Assembly (NCBI GenBank): GCA_902569115.1
Contig: CACFTI010000013.1
Coordinates: 1 to 55,029 of the forward strand
Direction of reading: 5' to 3'
Source: an uncultured Verrucomicrobiota bacterium
Lineage (GTDB): Bacteria > Verrucomicrobiota > Verrucomicrobiia > Opitutales > Seribacteraceae
Length of the DNA stretch: 55,029 nt
The position numbers and the translations under genes were made by a program. This document shows positions 38,122-47,237 of the stretch, in pieces; the first letter of the stretch is position 1, and each line of letters begins with the position of its first letter. A model generated the notes under the pieces. That model was not told where the DNA came from and searched no databases. It saw nothing but the letters and a program-made list of their open reading frames with translations.

Positions 38122-38814
38122 CTAGATAACACCGGCTTCGGAAAAACTATAGAAACCCAGACCGTTCGGGCAATTTTCCGGTTCGCCGATAATAAGATGA
38201 TCGAGCAACTCTATATTAACTATAGTGGAAGACTTTAATATCTCTTTAGTAACATGTAAATCAGCGGTACTTGGAGTAGGGTCACCACTTGGATGATTAT
38301 GGGCAAGAATGATTGCAGTTGCTCCGTGTCTGATAGCAGGACGAAAAACTTCCCTCGAGTGCACTAGACTGGCAGTGGCGGTACCCGACGTTACAAGCTC
38401 CGACCGAATCAATTTATTTTTTCTATCGAGGCACAAGACCCAAACTTTCTCTACACTGCTCGTTCTTACTTCCGGATAGAGGTATTCCCAAACTTTTTCG
38501 GGTTCATCCAAAATGGTATCAGCACAACGGTTCCCATGAATCATTCTTTTAGCAACCTCGACCAGGATACTTAATTGTAATCCTTTCACTTTCCCTATTC
38601 CTGTCGTTTGCATAAATTCGGGGGCACCCCACCTTAATAGTCCGGCAATAGAACCAGCTTCCGAAAGCATATCGTCCGCAATCTGTAAGACATTCTTCTT
38701 GGCGGTTCCGCTCCGAATGAGCATCGCAAGAAGCTCGCGATCAGATAGTGCTTCAGCACCAAGCTTCTCTAGTCTTTCCTGAGGGCGCTCACTAGGCGGG
38801 ATATTACTAAACAC
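38122..38814 (-). CDS. radC: RadC-family JAB/MPN+ protein
   Basis: A 230-residue RadC protein. An N-terminal helix-hairpin-helix part (FMQTTGIGKVKGLQL) precedes a JAMM metal-binding domain with H172-x-H174 (LAHNHPSGDPTPSTAD) and D185. Its biochemical role is uncertain; the old DNA-repair name came from a mis-mapped mutation in E. coli. The start is GTG at 38814, supported by AGGAGGG 6 bp upstream. It is followed upstream by a PPIase gene and mfd on the same strand. Confidence 0.92.
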   Translation of the reverse strand: MFSNIPPSERPQERLEKLGAEALSDRELLAMLIRSGTAKKNVLQIADDMLSEAGSIAGLLRWGAPEFMQTTGIGKVKGLQLSILVEVAKRMIHGNRCADTILDEPEKVWEYLYPEVRTSSVEKVWVLCLDRKNKLIRSELVTSGTATASLVHSREVFRPAIRHGATAIILAHNHPSGDPTPSTADLHVTKEILKSSTIVNIELLDHLIIGEPENCPNGLGFYSFSEAGVI

Positions 38815-38820
38815 ATTTAA

Positions 38821-38827
38821 CCCTCCT
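38821..38827 (-). promoter_or_regulatory. Shine-Dalgarno of radC
   Basis: On the minus strand the bases read AGGAGGG, ending 6 bp before the GTG at 38814. An overlapping ATG (38814-38816) is out of frame. Confidence 0.7.
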
Positions 38828-38859
38828 TTTTGTCTGGTTAGAAGCGGATTTTCAGTACT

Positions 38860-39834
38860 TTAATTTGGAAGACTGATTTTAACAAAAGATCTCTCTTTTA
38901 CCTGTGAAAGCCACTTTCTTTGCTCCTGAGATTCAATATCCCTGGCTATTTGAGATTCAATTTCACTTCTCACCTCGGAAAGAGGGCGTGTCCCTGAGGA
39001 CTCTTTCTTAATTAACTGCATTATGTAGACAGCAATATTACCAGATTTCTCAACCGTAAATGGTTTGGAGACTTCACCTTCTTTCAGAGAGAAAGCCTGT
39101 TCTCGAATTTCGGGCGTACTAATTTCGCGTTCAGAATACAGATATCCCCAGTCTCCACCCTTCTCCCGATATCTACTTTGCCCATAGGACTTTGCTAATT
39201 CCTCGAAAGGTTTCCCGCTTTCCACTTCTCGAACGATCTTATTCGCTTGCTGTAATAAGACTGAAATCGGTTCGTCGGCAATCGGAATAAGCATAATTTC
39301 CCTTAGTCTGACCCTTGTGTCAGTTTTGAATTTCAATTCATTTTCCTTGTAGTAAGATTCAACTCGATTAGGGCTGACATCAGCCTTGAGTCTCTTTCTT
39401 GATGAGAGCATATGCTGGTAAACGATTTCCTCCCTGATCTCATCCTTGTATTCTGAGACTGTTTGGCCCTTACTGCGGAGAAAATCGCGAAAAAGTCTCC
39501 GATCTCCGTTAAATTCTGAAATTAATCTTTTGCTGTATTCTTGCTCAATGTACGAATCAGGGATTGCCATGCCCTTGCTTTTGAACGCGCTAATTGCAAG
39601 TAGCCTATCCACTTTTCCGTCTATAAATTCAGCCGCCCTAGTTTTTTTCTCTGTATCAGTGAAATTAAATTGCTCCATTGATCGCTCGATTTCACCCCAA
39701 GTGACAATGCTCCCGTCTACTTTTGCTGCAATTCTATTAATTTCAATTAGTTGATCATTTGCATCACAGAATGATTGCAAGCAAATGAGTGGTAAGAGTT
39801 TTTGTAAGCAATGCTTATAGACTTTTATTCCCAT
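38860..39834 (-). CDS. Periplasmic parvulin-type peptidyl-prolyl isomerase (SurA-like)
   Basis: A 324-residue exported chaperone-isomerase. The N-terminus has a basic stretch and hydrophobic segment acting as a signal (about residues 8-24). A SurA-N-like helical domain (INRIAAKVDGSIVTWGEI) is followed by a PPIC rotamase domain around residues 175-275 (RVRLREIMLIP, SYGQSRYREKGGDWGYL, PFTVEKSGNIAVYIMQL). It probably helps fold outer membrane proteins such as the LptD-like barrel. Its start overlaps the end of mfd by 20 bp. Confidence 0.85.
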   Translation of the reverse strand: MGIKVYKHCLQKLLPLICLQSFCDANDQLIEINRIAAKVDGSIVTWGEIERSMEQFNFTDTEKKTRAAEFIDGKVDRLLAISAFKSKGMAIPDSYIEQEYSKRLISEFNGDRRLFRDFLRSKGQTVSEYKDEIREEIVYQHMLSSRKRLKADVSPNRVESYYKENELKFKTDTRVRLREIMLIPIADEPISVLLQQANKIVREVESGKPFEELAKSYGQSRYREKGGDWGYLYSEREISTPEIREQAFSLKEGEVSKPFTVEKSGNIAVYIMQLIKKESSGTRPLSEVRSEIESQIARDIESQEQRKWLSQVKERSFVKISLPN

Positions 39835-42800
39835 GAATAAGCATTTTGAGGAATTGTATTATTTCATTCAACTTTAAAAGGCTTTTTTTTGCCCTTAGCC
39901 TAGGTAGTCGGCCGGCCACTCGGTGGTAAGTTCGCTCGCCATTCTTTCCCTTCAGTGTATGACGAAGCATAAGTTCTGCACCTTTCGTTTCGATTAAGTC
40001 AAAATTAGCTTCCTCCGTGAGGCAGCGTATTCTTGCCTCCTTAAGTACGGCAACTACTTCATCTGGGGGTAAACCAAAGCGATCATTTAGCTCCTCCTCA
40101 TATGCATCAATAAGTTCAATAGTCGTAAGTGAAGCGATCTTGCGATAAGCTTCAATTCTTAAACGAGGTTCAAGTATATAATCTTCTGGAATATGCGAAT
40201 GGATTAGCTCACTTCCTTCGCTAGCAGTTTCGTTCTGGAGAAAATCAAGCCTTACGGATGCCTTTGGTCGAAGACTAACCTCATCTCCTTTTAAACGTGA
40301 AACGCTTTCCTTGAGGAGTTTGCAGTACATTTCAAAGCCAACGCCGGCGACATGTCCACTTTGCTCACTGCCTAGAAGGTTTCCAGCCCCTCGAAGTTCC
40401 AGATCTCGTATGGCAATCCGGAACCCAGCTCCAAAATTATTGATTTGCTTGATGGAGGAGAGTCTTTTCCTCGCCGTATCAGTGATCCCGAGGCTTTGAT
40501 TGACCAGAAGGTAGGCGTAGGCCTGCCTTTTAAATCGACCTACCCGTCCACGCAATTGATACAATTGGGAAAGACCAAATTTATCGGCTCCCTCTATGAT
40601 AATTGTATTGCAATTAGGGATATCAAGTCCCGATTCAATAATCGTGGTGCAAACAAGGATATCATACTCTCCTGCAACAAATTGCGTCATCACCAATTCA
40701 AGTTCATCTTCATTCATTTGCCCATGCCCAACTGCTATGCGAAGGTTAGGAAAAAGAACTTGCAGTTTTTTTTCCACCGAATGAATGGTTTTGACACGAT
40801 TATGGAGGTAGAAAACTTGCCCATTACGCCTAATCTCCAGGTTAATTGCCCGCTTAAGCAAATCATCAGAACGCTGCACTACTTCTGTGCGAATTGGGCG
40901 GCGATTCACGGGAGCTGTCTCAATAGCACTTAGAGAGCGTGCCCCTACCATTGCAAAATAGAGTGTCCGGGGAATCGGTGTTGCGCTAAGAGTAAGCACA
41001 TCGATACTGGCACGAAGCTTTTTGATGGCTTCTTTATGTTGCACGCCAAATCTTTGTTCTTCATCAATTATCAGAAGCCCTAGATCTTTGTAGGAAACAT
41101 CTGCACTCAATAGGCGATGTGTACCAATTAATATATCAACACTTCCATCGGCCGTTGCTTGCGCAATTTTTCTTTGCTGGGATGATGTGCGGAAGCGACT
41201 CATCATCTCGATAATTACCGGGAAGTCTGACATTCGATCACGAAAGTGATTCAGGTGCTGCTGGCAAAGAATGGTGGTGGGGGCAAGCATAGCCACCTGC
41301 TTTCCATCCATCACTGCCTTGAAGGCAGCCCGGATGGCAACTTCTGTTTTACCAAAACCCACATCTCCACAGACTAAGCGATCCATTGGCTCGCTATTCT
41401 CCATGTCGACCTTTACCTGATTGATGGCTTTCAGCTGATCAGGCGTTTCCGTAAACGGAAACGCGTCTTCAAATTCTTTCTGCCATTGATCATCAGGCGA
41501 ATAGGCAAACCCTTGGTTTGTCTGGCGAGTGGCTTGCAGTCGTAATAAATCAGCAGCTAAATCAAGTGCCGCCCGCTCGGCTTCGCTTTTGGTTTTGGCC
41601 CAGGCCTTCCCGCCAAGCTTGGCAAGTTTGGGTTTTGCTTTTTTTAAGCCGACATAACGGGAAAGTAGATGAGACTCTTGAAGAGGCAGATGAAGGGTGA
41701 TTCCGTCATCAAACTCAAGGGTTATTGCTTCTTCCGTAGAATCTCCTTCCTCAATTTTACCCATTTGGCAAAATCGGCAAATCCCATGCTGATGGTGCAC
41801 GAGGTAATCACCATCTACAAGTTCAGAGAAATCCAAGGCCTGGTCCACTTCCTTTCTTTGGACAAACGCTTTCCTGGAGCGCATACGTCGGCGACTTCGC
41901 TCTCTCCCTAAGATTTCGCGACTCGTGGCTAGCACAATCCCTTTGCTCTTATCTCCAACGAGCCCACTGAAGTATTTGCCCGCCCCAGGTGAAGGGCATG
42001 AGAACCCTTCGGTTAAGCCAAGTGGAATATATCTCGGTTTGAGCCTAGCCAATGATGACTCTTCCTTGATAATTTCCTGAATTCGATTTGTTTCTGCATC
42101 TGCACCCGCAGCGATTATAATTTCATAATTCTTTTCATTTTGAATTTTGAGTAACTCAAAAAGTCGACTTACTCTCTGTCCTTTCTCGTTTTCAAAAGTT
42201 TTATTTATTTCGGTTACACTCGAAGAAATATTCCTGCTTTTGAAAGAGGACTGGACCGGAAGCTCTATCCTTTGACTTGCCTCGAAAATTCCACTGCCTG
42301 CATCAATTTCACTGAGACCTAAAAATGTATCCTTACCTATTTCTCGCTGATTCCACATTTCTGATAAAGTGACCTTACCTGATGCTGCTTTGCTTGATTC
42401 ATGAAAGCATAAAGGAAACTGGGAGATCATTAATTCCGGTTCCTGTATGGCCCATGTGGTTGGTGTATTGGCATAACTAAAGAAGGCACCCTCCTTCAAG
42501 TCCTGGACCTTTTCTCTCGCAGAGGAGATTTTAAAAGATTCGATTTTCTCCTTTGTTCTTTGCGTCGTTGGGTCGAAATCTTTTATTTCCTCAATTTCAT
42601 CTCCAAAGAAATCAATCCTGTAAGGTGTAATTGCGTTAACTGGATAAACATCAATAATTCCACCGCGAGTCGCAAACTGCCCAGGCTCTTCGCAGAGAAT
42701 TTCTGAGGAATATCCAAGCTCAGAAGCAAGTTTATCTGGTAACTGTGAAAAGTTAATTTCTTGCCCAGTGCTGATCTCAATTTCTACTTCTCGATTTCGT

Positions 42801-43186
42801 TCGAAGATCGGGCAGGGGGAACGCAATGCTTCAGGAGTGCTAGATATAATTAGATATTCTTTTTCCTTGTTAGTCTTGCAGTTGTCACCGAGTAGCGAAA
42901 GAACGCTTACTCTTTCGCACATTCTTTCGAAAGAATCCGGGTGAGAACAGTCAGGCATTTCGTCGAAGAGATGGAGTCGGATAGAAGCTTCTGGTAGTAA
43001 TTGCTCGGTGATTCCTGCTACATCCTCTCCCCATAATTCGGCTTTTGTTATTGATTCGGTTAAGAGAAGCAGGCACTGATTGCCTGATTTTAGCCACTCG
43101 CTTGCAATGAGTGCGGCATGTGCAGATTCAGGCAGGGATGGATAGAACTTTGAATTCGCAGATGCAGGTAGATAAATCCTATTCAC
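39815..43186 (-). CDS. mfd: Transcription-repair coupling factor
   Basis: Removes stalled RNA polymerase from DNA lesions and recruits UvrA. The 1123 residues follow the Mfd plan: an N-terminal UvrB-homology region, a CarD-like polymerase-interaction domain ([16 protein letters not shown], about residue 465), an SF2 translocase with Walker [14 protein letters not shown] (about 605-617) and DEEQ box [10 protein letters not shown] (about 707), motif [15 protein letters not shown], and a C-terminal TRCF domain. Overlaps with rnc (8 bp) and the PPIase gene (20 bp) indicate one operon. Confidence 0.97.
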   Translation of the reverse strand: MNRIYLPASANSKFYPSLPESAHAALIASEWLKSGNQCLLLLTESITKAELWGEDVAGITEQLLPEASIRLHLFDEMPDCSHPDSFERMCERVSVLSLLGDNCKTNKEKEYLIISSTPEALRSPCPIFERNREVEIEISTGQEINFSQLPDKLASELGYSSEILCEEPGQFATRGGIIDVYPVNAITPYRIDFFGDEIEEIKDFDPTTQRTKEKIESFKISSAREKVQDLKEGAFFSYANTPTTWAIQEPELMISQFPLCFHESSKAASGKVTLSEMWNQREIGKDTFLGLSEIDAGSGIFEASQRIELPVQSSFKSRNISSSVTEINKTFENEKGQRVSRLFELLKIQNEKNYEIIIAAGADAETNRIQEIIKEESSLARLKPRYIPLGLTEGFSCPSPGAGKYFSGLVGDKSKGIVLATSREILGRERSRRRMRSRKAFVQRKEVDQALDFSELVDGDYLVHHQHGICRFCQMGKIEEGDSTEEAITLEFDDGITLHLPLQESHLLSRYVGLKKAKPKLAKLGGKAWAKTKSEAERAALDLAADLLRLQATRQTNQGFAYSPDDQWQKEFEDAFPFTETPDQLKAINQVKVDMENSEPMDRLVCGDVGFGKTEVAIRAAFKAVMDGKQVAMLAPTTILCQQHLNHFRDRMSDFPVIIEMMSRFRTSSQQRKIAQATADGSVDILIGTHRLLSADVSYKDLGLLIIDEEQRFGVQHKEAIKKLRASIDVLTLSATPIPRTLYFAMVGARSLSAIETAPVNRRPIRTEVVQRSDDLLKRAINLEIRRNGQVFYLHNRVKTIHSVEKKLQVLFPNLRIAVGHGQMNEDELELVMTQFVAGEYDILVCTTIIESGLDIPNCNTIIIEGADKFGLSQLYQLRGRVGRFKRQAYAYLLVNQSLGITDTARKRLSSIKQINNFGAGFRIAIRDLELRGAGNLLGSEQSGHVAGVGFEMYCKLLKESVSRLKGDEVSLRPKASVRLDFLQNETASEGSELIHSHIPEDYILEPRLRIEAYRKIASLTTIELIDAYEEELNDRFGLPPDEVVAVLKEARIRCLTEEANFDLIETKGAELMLRHTLKGKNGERTYHRVAGRLPRLRAKKSLLKLNEIIQFLKMLIHGNKSL

Positions 43187-43910
43187 TTGCCTGATTTAGC
43201 TTTCCCTCGCGATCCTTGTCACAAAGCAGTGCAACGGCTGCTTGAGCCGCCTTACTTTCAGCCTCCTTTTTGCTGTTTCCTGCACCCGTGCCATAAGACT
43301 TATTGCTAATTAGGATTTCAGACTCAAAATGCCTCGCATGATCTGGGCCACTTTCCCCGATTATCCTATATTTAATTCTGGCACTAGGCATATTTTCCTG
43401 TACCCACTCCTGAATCTTTCCTTTGGGGTTATGATTTGAGAGATTTTTGGTCAAGTCTCCCCATAAATTCAGCATCCAGTCCAGCACCAGTTCTTTGGTT
43501 TTCACAATTCCACCATCCAGGTAAATAGCGCCAATCAAAGCCTCCATAGCATCTTCCAATGTTGACTGCCTTTGGTTTCCCTTGTTGTTTTGCTCCGAGG
43601 GGCTCAATCGGATGTAGTTTTGTATTCCTAGGTGTCGAGCAAGTTCAGCAAGACTTTCACCACGGATCAGGCTAGCCCTGTACTGAGTTAATTCGCCTTC
43701 ATTTGCATTAGGTAAATTCGTGTATAATTCATCAGTAAGAAGTAGACTGAGAACAGAATCGCCAAGGAATTCGAGGCGTTGATTGTTTGGCTTGGTCTTG
43801 TCGTGTTCATGAAATGAAGGATGAGTCAAAGCAAGAACCAGTAACGACTTGTCATTAAATTTATAAGAAATATTTTGCTGAAATTCGGGGAGCTCCTTTT
43901 CAGTGTACAT
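43179..43910 (-). CDS. rnc: Ribonuclease III
   Basis: Cuts double-stranded RNA, notably rRNA precursors. The catalytic domain has the signature NQRLEFLGDSVLSL with E47 and D51, and D120 and E123 in LEDAMEALIGAIYLDGG. A dsRNA-binding domain follows (about residues 163-235, GKIQEWVQE, YGTGAGNSKKEAESKAAQAA). The 243 residues are normal. It overlaps mfd by 8 bp and lies 40 bp downstream of parA on the same strand. Confidence 0.97.
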   Translation of the reverse strand: MYTEKELPEFQQNISYKFNDKSLLVLALTHPSFHEHDKTKPNNQRLEFLGDSVLSLLLTDELYTNLPNANEGELTQYRASLIRGESLAELARHLGIQNYIRLSPSEQNNKGNQRQSTLEDAMEALIGAIYLDGGIVKTKELVLDWMLNLWGDLTKNLSNHNPKGKIQEWVQENMPSARIKYRIIGESGPDHARHFESEILISNKSYGTGAGNSKKEAESKAAQAAVALLCDKDREGKLNQASE

Positions 43911-43950
43911 GTCCTTTCTTATCTCTTTGGGTAGAAAAATAGGCAGAATT

Positions 43951-44733
43951 TTAAGCGGGAGACAAAAATCTACCGATTACTTCCTTGGTCAATGCTTGAT
44001 ATGCTTGGGCTCCCAAACTCCTCGGGTCATATTCAAAGATTGTTTTCCCAAAACTCGGGGCTTCACTTAAGCGAATAGTGCGAGGAATTGCTGTCTTAAA
44101 AACCTTATCTGGGTAGTGGGTAGATACCTCTTGCCAAACCTCATAAGATAAACGAGTGCGATTGTCATACATGGTCATCACGATACCACCTAAAGAGAGG
44201 TTCGGGTTCGCTCCGGCATGTTTAAGTTGATCTATTACGCCAACGATTTGACCTAGCCCTTCAAGAGCCAAGTACTCAGATTGCAGGGTAACCAACAGAT
44301 GGTCGGCGGCACAAAGCGAATTCATGGATAGTAAGCCGAGCGTGGGAGGGCAATCTATGAGTATAAAGCGGAGTCCATACTCATTCTTCAGTCGGTTAAT
44401 TGAAGTGAGTAGTTTGGTTAGATAATTTTGTTGAGAACTCAACTCAAGTTCTGCTGCGGCAAGATCTAGTTCAGATGGTACTATCCAAAGGTTCTTCCTG
44501 CCTGTCGATAAAACTCTCGATGAAAGATCCGCCCCATTAAGTAGAGGCTCATACACACCTTCTCCAGGCTTTTTTTTAAGACCAAAAGAACTTGTGGCAT
44601 TACCCTGTGGATCCATGTCGATTATCAGAGTCGGTATTCCTTGACTGCTTAGAGCAGCGCCCAGGTTGACTGTGGTTGTAGTTTTTCCAACCCCACCTTT
44701 TTGGTTAGCGATCGCCAAAACTTTAGCCGTCAT
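43951..44733 (-). CDS. ParA/Soj-type chromosome-partition ATPase
   Basis: A 260-residue deviant Walker ATPase. Walker A is KGGVGKTTT (residues 12-20), the Walker A' segment is LIIDMDPQGN, and Walker B is FILIDCPPTLGLLS. It closely resembles chromosomal Soj/ParA, which segregates replication origins together with ParB. No parB follows; instead rnc lies 40 bp downstream and the aminotransferase 45 bp upstream. It may be a lone ParA used for positioning other cargo, or parB may sit elsewhere. Confidence 0.92.
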   Translation of the reverse strand: MTAKVLAIANQKGGVGKTTTTVNLGAALSSQGIPTLIIDMDPQGNATSSFGLKKKPGEGVYEPLLNGADLSSRVLSTGRKNLWIVPSELDLAAAELELSSQQNYLTKLLTSINRLKNEYGLRFILIDCPPTLGLLSMNSLCAADHLLVTLQSEYLALEGLGQIVGVIDQLKHAGANPNLSLGGIVMTMYDNRTRLSYEVWQEVSTHYPDKVFKTAIPRTIRLSEAPSFGKTIFEYDPRSLGAQAYQALTKEVIGRFLSPA

Positions 44734-44778
44734 AAAATTTCTTTTTTACTCATTGAAAATAAATGAATCATGCTGAAC

Positions 44779-45948
44779 TTAAAAAATCAAAGAATTACAA
44801 TATTCCCGTAAACAATTGATCACTTGATTTTGATCGGTCTCTGTCATTGTTGGAAATAAGGGAATACTGAGGCATGATGAAAAAAACTGCTCTGCCCCAG
44901 GCAGCTTTTCGTTCGCAGATAAGCCGCCAAAATAGGGATGATGATAAACAGGTATATAGTGCACCTGTGTTAGGATACCTTTCTTTTTCAAGAAATGATA
45001 TGCATTATCCCTCCATTCTGTTCTTTTGAAACGAAGAACATATAGATGCCAAACATGACCAGATGAAAAGGATGGGAGTTCAAAGACATTACTAAAGGGT
45101 TCGACCTTAAGTTCTTGGTTATAAATGGAGGCCAATCCCTTTCTTTTTTCAATTTCTTTTTCAAGGCGTTTCAATTGAGAAAGCCCAAGGGCTGCCTGGA
45201 GATCTGTTAATCGATAATTCCATCCCAGATCTGTTTGGTGATATTTCCAGGGCTGATTACCTTCAGGATCAACATCCCGTATGATTCCGTGGGAGCGAAG
45301 TTTGCGTGGCTGAACCGCATGATCTCTTGTCTTGCATAGAACAGCACCACCTTCACCCGAACATAGATGTTTAACTGGGTGGAAGCTTAATGTTGCATAA
45401 TCTGTCCATTCGCAACTGCAGCTTCTTATTACTTCATCTTCATCCTGACCAATGGCAAGGGGTGAGTGAGAGGCGTCCTCCACAACTTTAAAGTCAAATT
45501 CTTTGGCAAGTTCATAGCATTGCCTTAGTGGAGCTACCTGACCGGCAAAAGAAACAGGTGCGATCACGCCCTGACCTGAGACACGATCCGAATTTGCTTT
45601 CTTTAATGTGGTTTCCAGTGAATTCAGGTCGATTATTCCTGTTGTCGGGTCAACATCACAAAATAATACTCGAGCCCCCAAATGCTTGAAGCCGTTGGCA
45701 GTGGAAGCAAAAGTAATGGCGGGAACTATACCAATGCCATCTTTATCAATTCCGCATCCAGCGTAAGCAAGATGAAGGGCAGCACTTCCACTAGAGCATG
45801 CAACTGTGTCTGCACATTTGTGCTTTTGCGAAAGTGATTTTTCAAATTCAACTACCTTTGGACCCTGCGTAAGGAAAGGATCAAATAGTGCTTTCCTTAG
45901 CACATCTTCATCTTCCTTTGTTATATTTTGCTTAGAATATGGAATCAT
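44779..45948 (-). CDS. DegT/DnrJ/EryC1 aminotransferase, PseC-like
   Basis: A 389-residue PLP-dependent sugar aminotransferase. The PLP lysine is K193 in LSFHPVKHLCSGEGG. MIPYSKQNI at the start, DPFLTQGPKV, CSSGSAALHLA and QVHYIPVYHHPYF are close to PseC, which makes UDP-4-amino-4,6-dideoxy-N-acetyl-beta-L-altrosamine for pseudaminic acid. PseC supplies the nonulosonic acid often attached to flagellin, and flagellin genes lie 8 kb away; that link is an inference. It diverges from the cytidylyltransferase with 92 bp between. No pseB, pseG, pseH or pseI is nearby. Confidence 0.82.
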   Translation of the reverse strand: MIPYSKQNITKEDEDVLRKALFDPFLTQGPKVVEFEKSLSQKHKCADTVACSSGSAALHLAYAGCGIDKDGIGIVPAITFASTANGFKHLGARVLFCDVDPTTGIIDLNSLETTLKKANSDRVSGQGVIAPVSFAGQVAPLRQCYELAKEFDFKVVEDASHSPLAIGQDEDEVIRSCSCEWTDYATLSFHPVKHLCSGEGGAVLCKTRDHAVQPRKLRSHGIIRDVDPEGNQPWKYHQTDLGWNYRLTDLQAALGLSQLKRLEKEIEKRKGLASIYNQELKVEPFSNVFELPSFSSGHVWHLYVLRFKRTEWRDNAYHFLKKKGILTQVHYIPVYHHPYFGGLSANEKLPGAEQFFSSCLSIPLFPTMTETDQNQVINCLREYCNSLIF

Positions 45949-46040
45949 GTTTCAGCATCTATATAGTAGCAATAAATTCGAGATAAGTGCGATTGTAAAA
46001 ATGCTTTATTATTCAGACTTATTAAGGCATCATTATTAAT

Positions 46041-46589
46041 ATGAAAATCATAGGATCAGTCATTGCTAGACTAGGAAGTAAAAGACTTACCTACAAAAAC
46101 CTTCTTCCTTATAATGGCATTCCTTTGGTCAGGCATGCTGTGCAACGATTGATCGAAACGAAACTTTTTGAGCAAGTTGTTCTCTCTACCGATAGTGAAT
46201 TGATAGCGAGAACTTGTATGGATTTGGATGTTGGTCTTTTGAAAAGGCCACCCGATCTTGCTTGTGACAATACTGCCTCCATCCCTGTATTTAGACATAT
46301 TGTCGATAATTACCCTTGTGATATTCATTTGAATTATAACTGTAATTTCCCCATTTGCGAAGATAGTGTTTTTATGGAGGCAATTAAAGCGACACAAGTG
46401 CATGGAGAGTCTCTTTCTGATCCATATGCAGTTTGGGCACAATCTAAAGAAACTCTTTATTCGTATGGTGATCCTATGAGAATTACTGCTGTAAAGTTTA
46501 AGACAAACAAGGTTCATGCCTTGGATATCCACACAATGTCTGACTTGATTTCTGTCCATCGAGAGAATCAGAATAAATTAAATTGGTGA
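46041..46589 (+). CDS. Short CMP-sugar cytidylyltransferase-like protein (NeuA/PseF family)
   Basis: A 182-residue member of the acylneuraminate cytidylyltransferase family. The nucleotide-binding start is IGSVIARLGSKRLTYKNLLP (family A-R-x-G-S-K-R motif with variation) and VVLSTDSELIA follows. Typical PseF or NeuA enzymes have about 225-240 residues; here the middle part is shorter and lacks the QPTSP-type segment, with NYNCNFPICEDS at that place. The C-terminal ALDIHTMSDLISVHREN resembles the family end. It could activate a nonulosonic acid made with the PseC-like enzyme, or be a truncated variant. Divergent from that gene. Confidence 0.72.
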   Translation: MKIIGSVIARLGSKRLTYKNLLPYNGIPLVRHAVQRLIETKLFEQVVLSTDSELIARTCMDLDVGLLKRPPDLACDNTASIPVFRHIVDNYPCDIHLNYNCNFPICEDSVFMEAIKATQVHGESLSDPYAVWAQSKETLYSYGDPMRITAVKFKTNKVHALDIHTMSDLISVHRENQNKLNW

Positions 46590-46655
46590 AAATTAAGTTT
46601 TTTTTAAAGATTGGTGAGCTTGTGTCGACTATAGGGGTGTAAATCTAGATTAAGC

Positions 46656-47237
46656 ATGAACTTTAAAGTTATCCAACTCATCTCTACCGGAATATTTTTC
46701 GCACTTCCTTCTCTCATGGGTATAATTGAGACAAAGCGATTTGATGCGAAGCCAAAAGAGCGATTAAAATACCTTAACTACATGATGCCTAAGGAATTGA
46801 GGTTTTCCGCTCCGGCAATTGAAGCCGACCGGGGTAATCTACTTGTAATTGTTAGCGAGCCGACTCCTGTACCCTCAAATATTATCGAAACAGAATCCAA
46901 CCAGTCCGTGGAGCCCTCCTTTCCTATTGTTTCATATGATGATCCTGAATCTACTGAAACTTTTGACTTAAACTCGGATTTACCGGATTCCATGCCTGAT
47001 ATTAATGATAATGTATCAATTGATGAGGCTCTCCCGCTTGCTGACCCGTTTGAAGAAATGTCAAATACATCCGTAAATTCAACGGACGATCTCCTTGATG
47101 TTTTTGAAAACGCAACGATCCCATCAAGCTCTACTCGTAATGCCGACATGATTATTCCATTTATTCCCCCATACTCTTCCATGCCGGACAATTTAACTAT
47201 CACAAACCAATCTACTTACAGGAGGGTGCAGCGATGA
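46656..47237 (+). CDS. Exported acidic protein of unknown function
   Basis: A 193-residue protein with a hydrophobic N-terminal segment (about residues 5-23) and a long Asp/Glu/Ser/Pro-rich body with little predicted structure; a short conserved-looking stretch YLNYMMPKELRFSAP follows the anchor. I do not recognise a family. Its last 4 bp overlap the TPR gene start (ATGA) and the TPR gene's AGGAGG lies within it, so the two proteins are made together. It may be a periplasmic partner of the TPR protein. Confidence 0.6.
   Translation: MNFKVIQLISTGIFFALPSLMGIIETKRFDAKPKERLKYLNYMMPKELRFSAPAIEADRGNLLVIVSEPTPVPSNIIETESNQSVEPSFPIVSYDDPESTETFDLNSDLPDSMPDINDNVSIDEALPLADPFEEMSNTSVNSTDDLLDVFENATIPSSSTRNADMIIPFIPPYSSMPDNLTITNQSTYRRVQR
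47220..47225 (+). promoter_or_regulatory. Shine-Dalgarno of the TPR gene
   Basis: AGGAGG lies 8 bp before the ATG at 47234 and inside the upstream acidic-protein gene, supporting coupled translation. Confidence 0.75.

Noticed and set aside
40445-40933. Plus-strand 162-codon frame within mfd
   Set aside because: It lies fully inside the helicase part of mfd, whose motifs are unambiguous.
46071-46559. 162-codon minus-strand frame opposite the cytidylyltransferase
   Set aside because: The forward protein shows clear nucleotidyltransferase motifs; the reverse frame has no recognisable feature.
46778-47203. Antisense 141-codon frame within the acidic protein gene
   Set aside because: The forward gene has an export signal, coupling to the TPR gene and SD support; the antisense frame has none of these.
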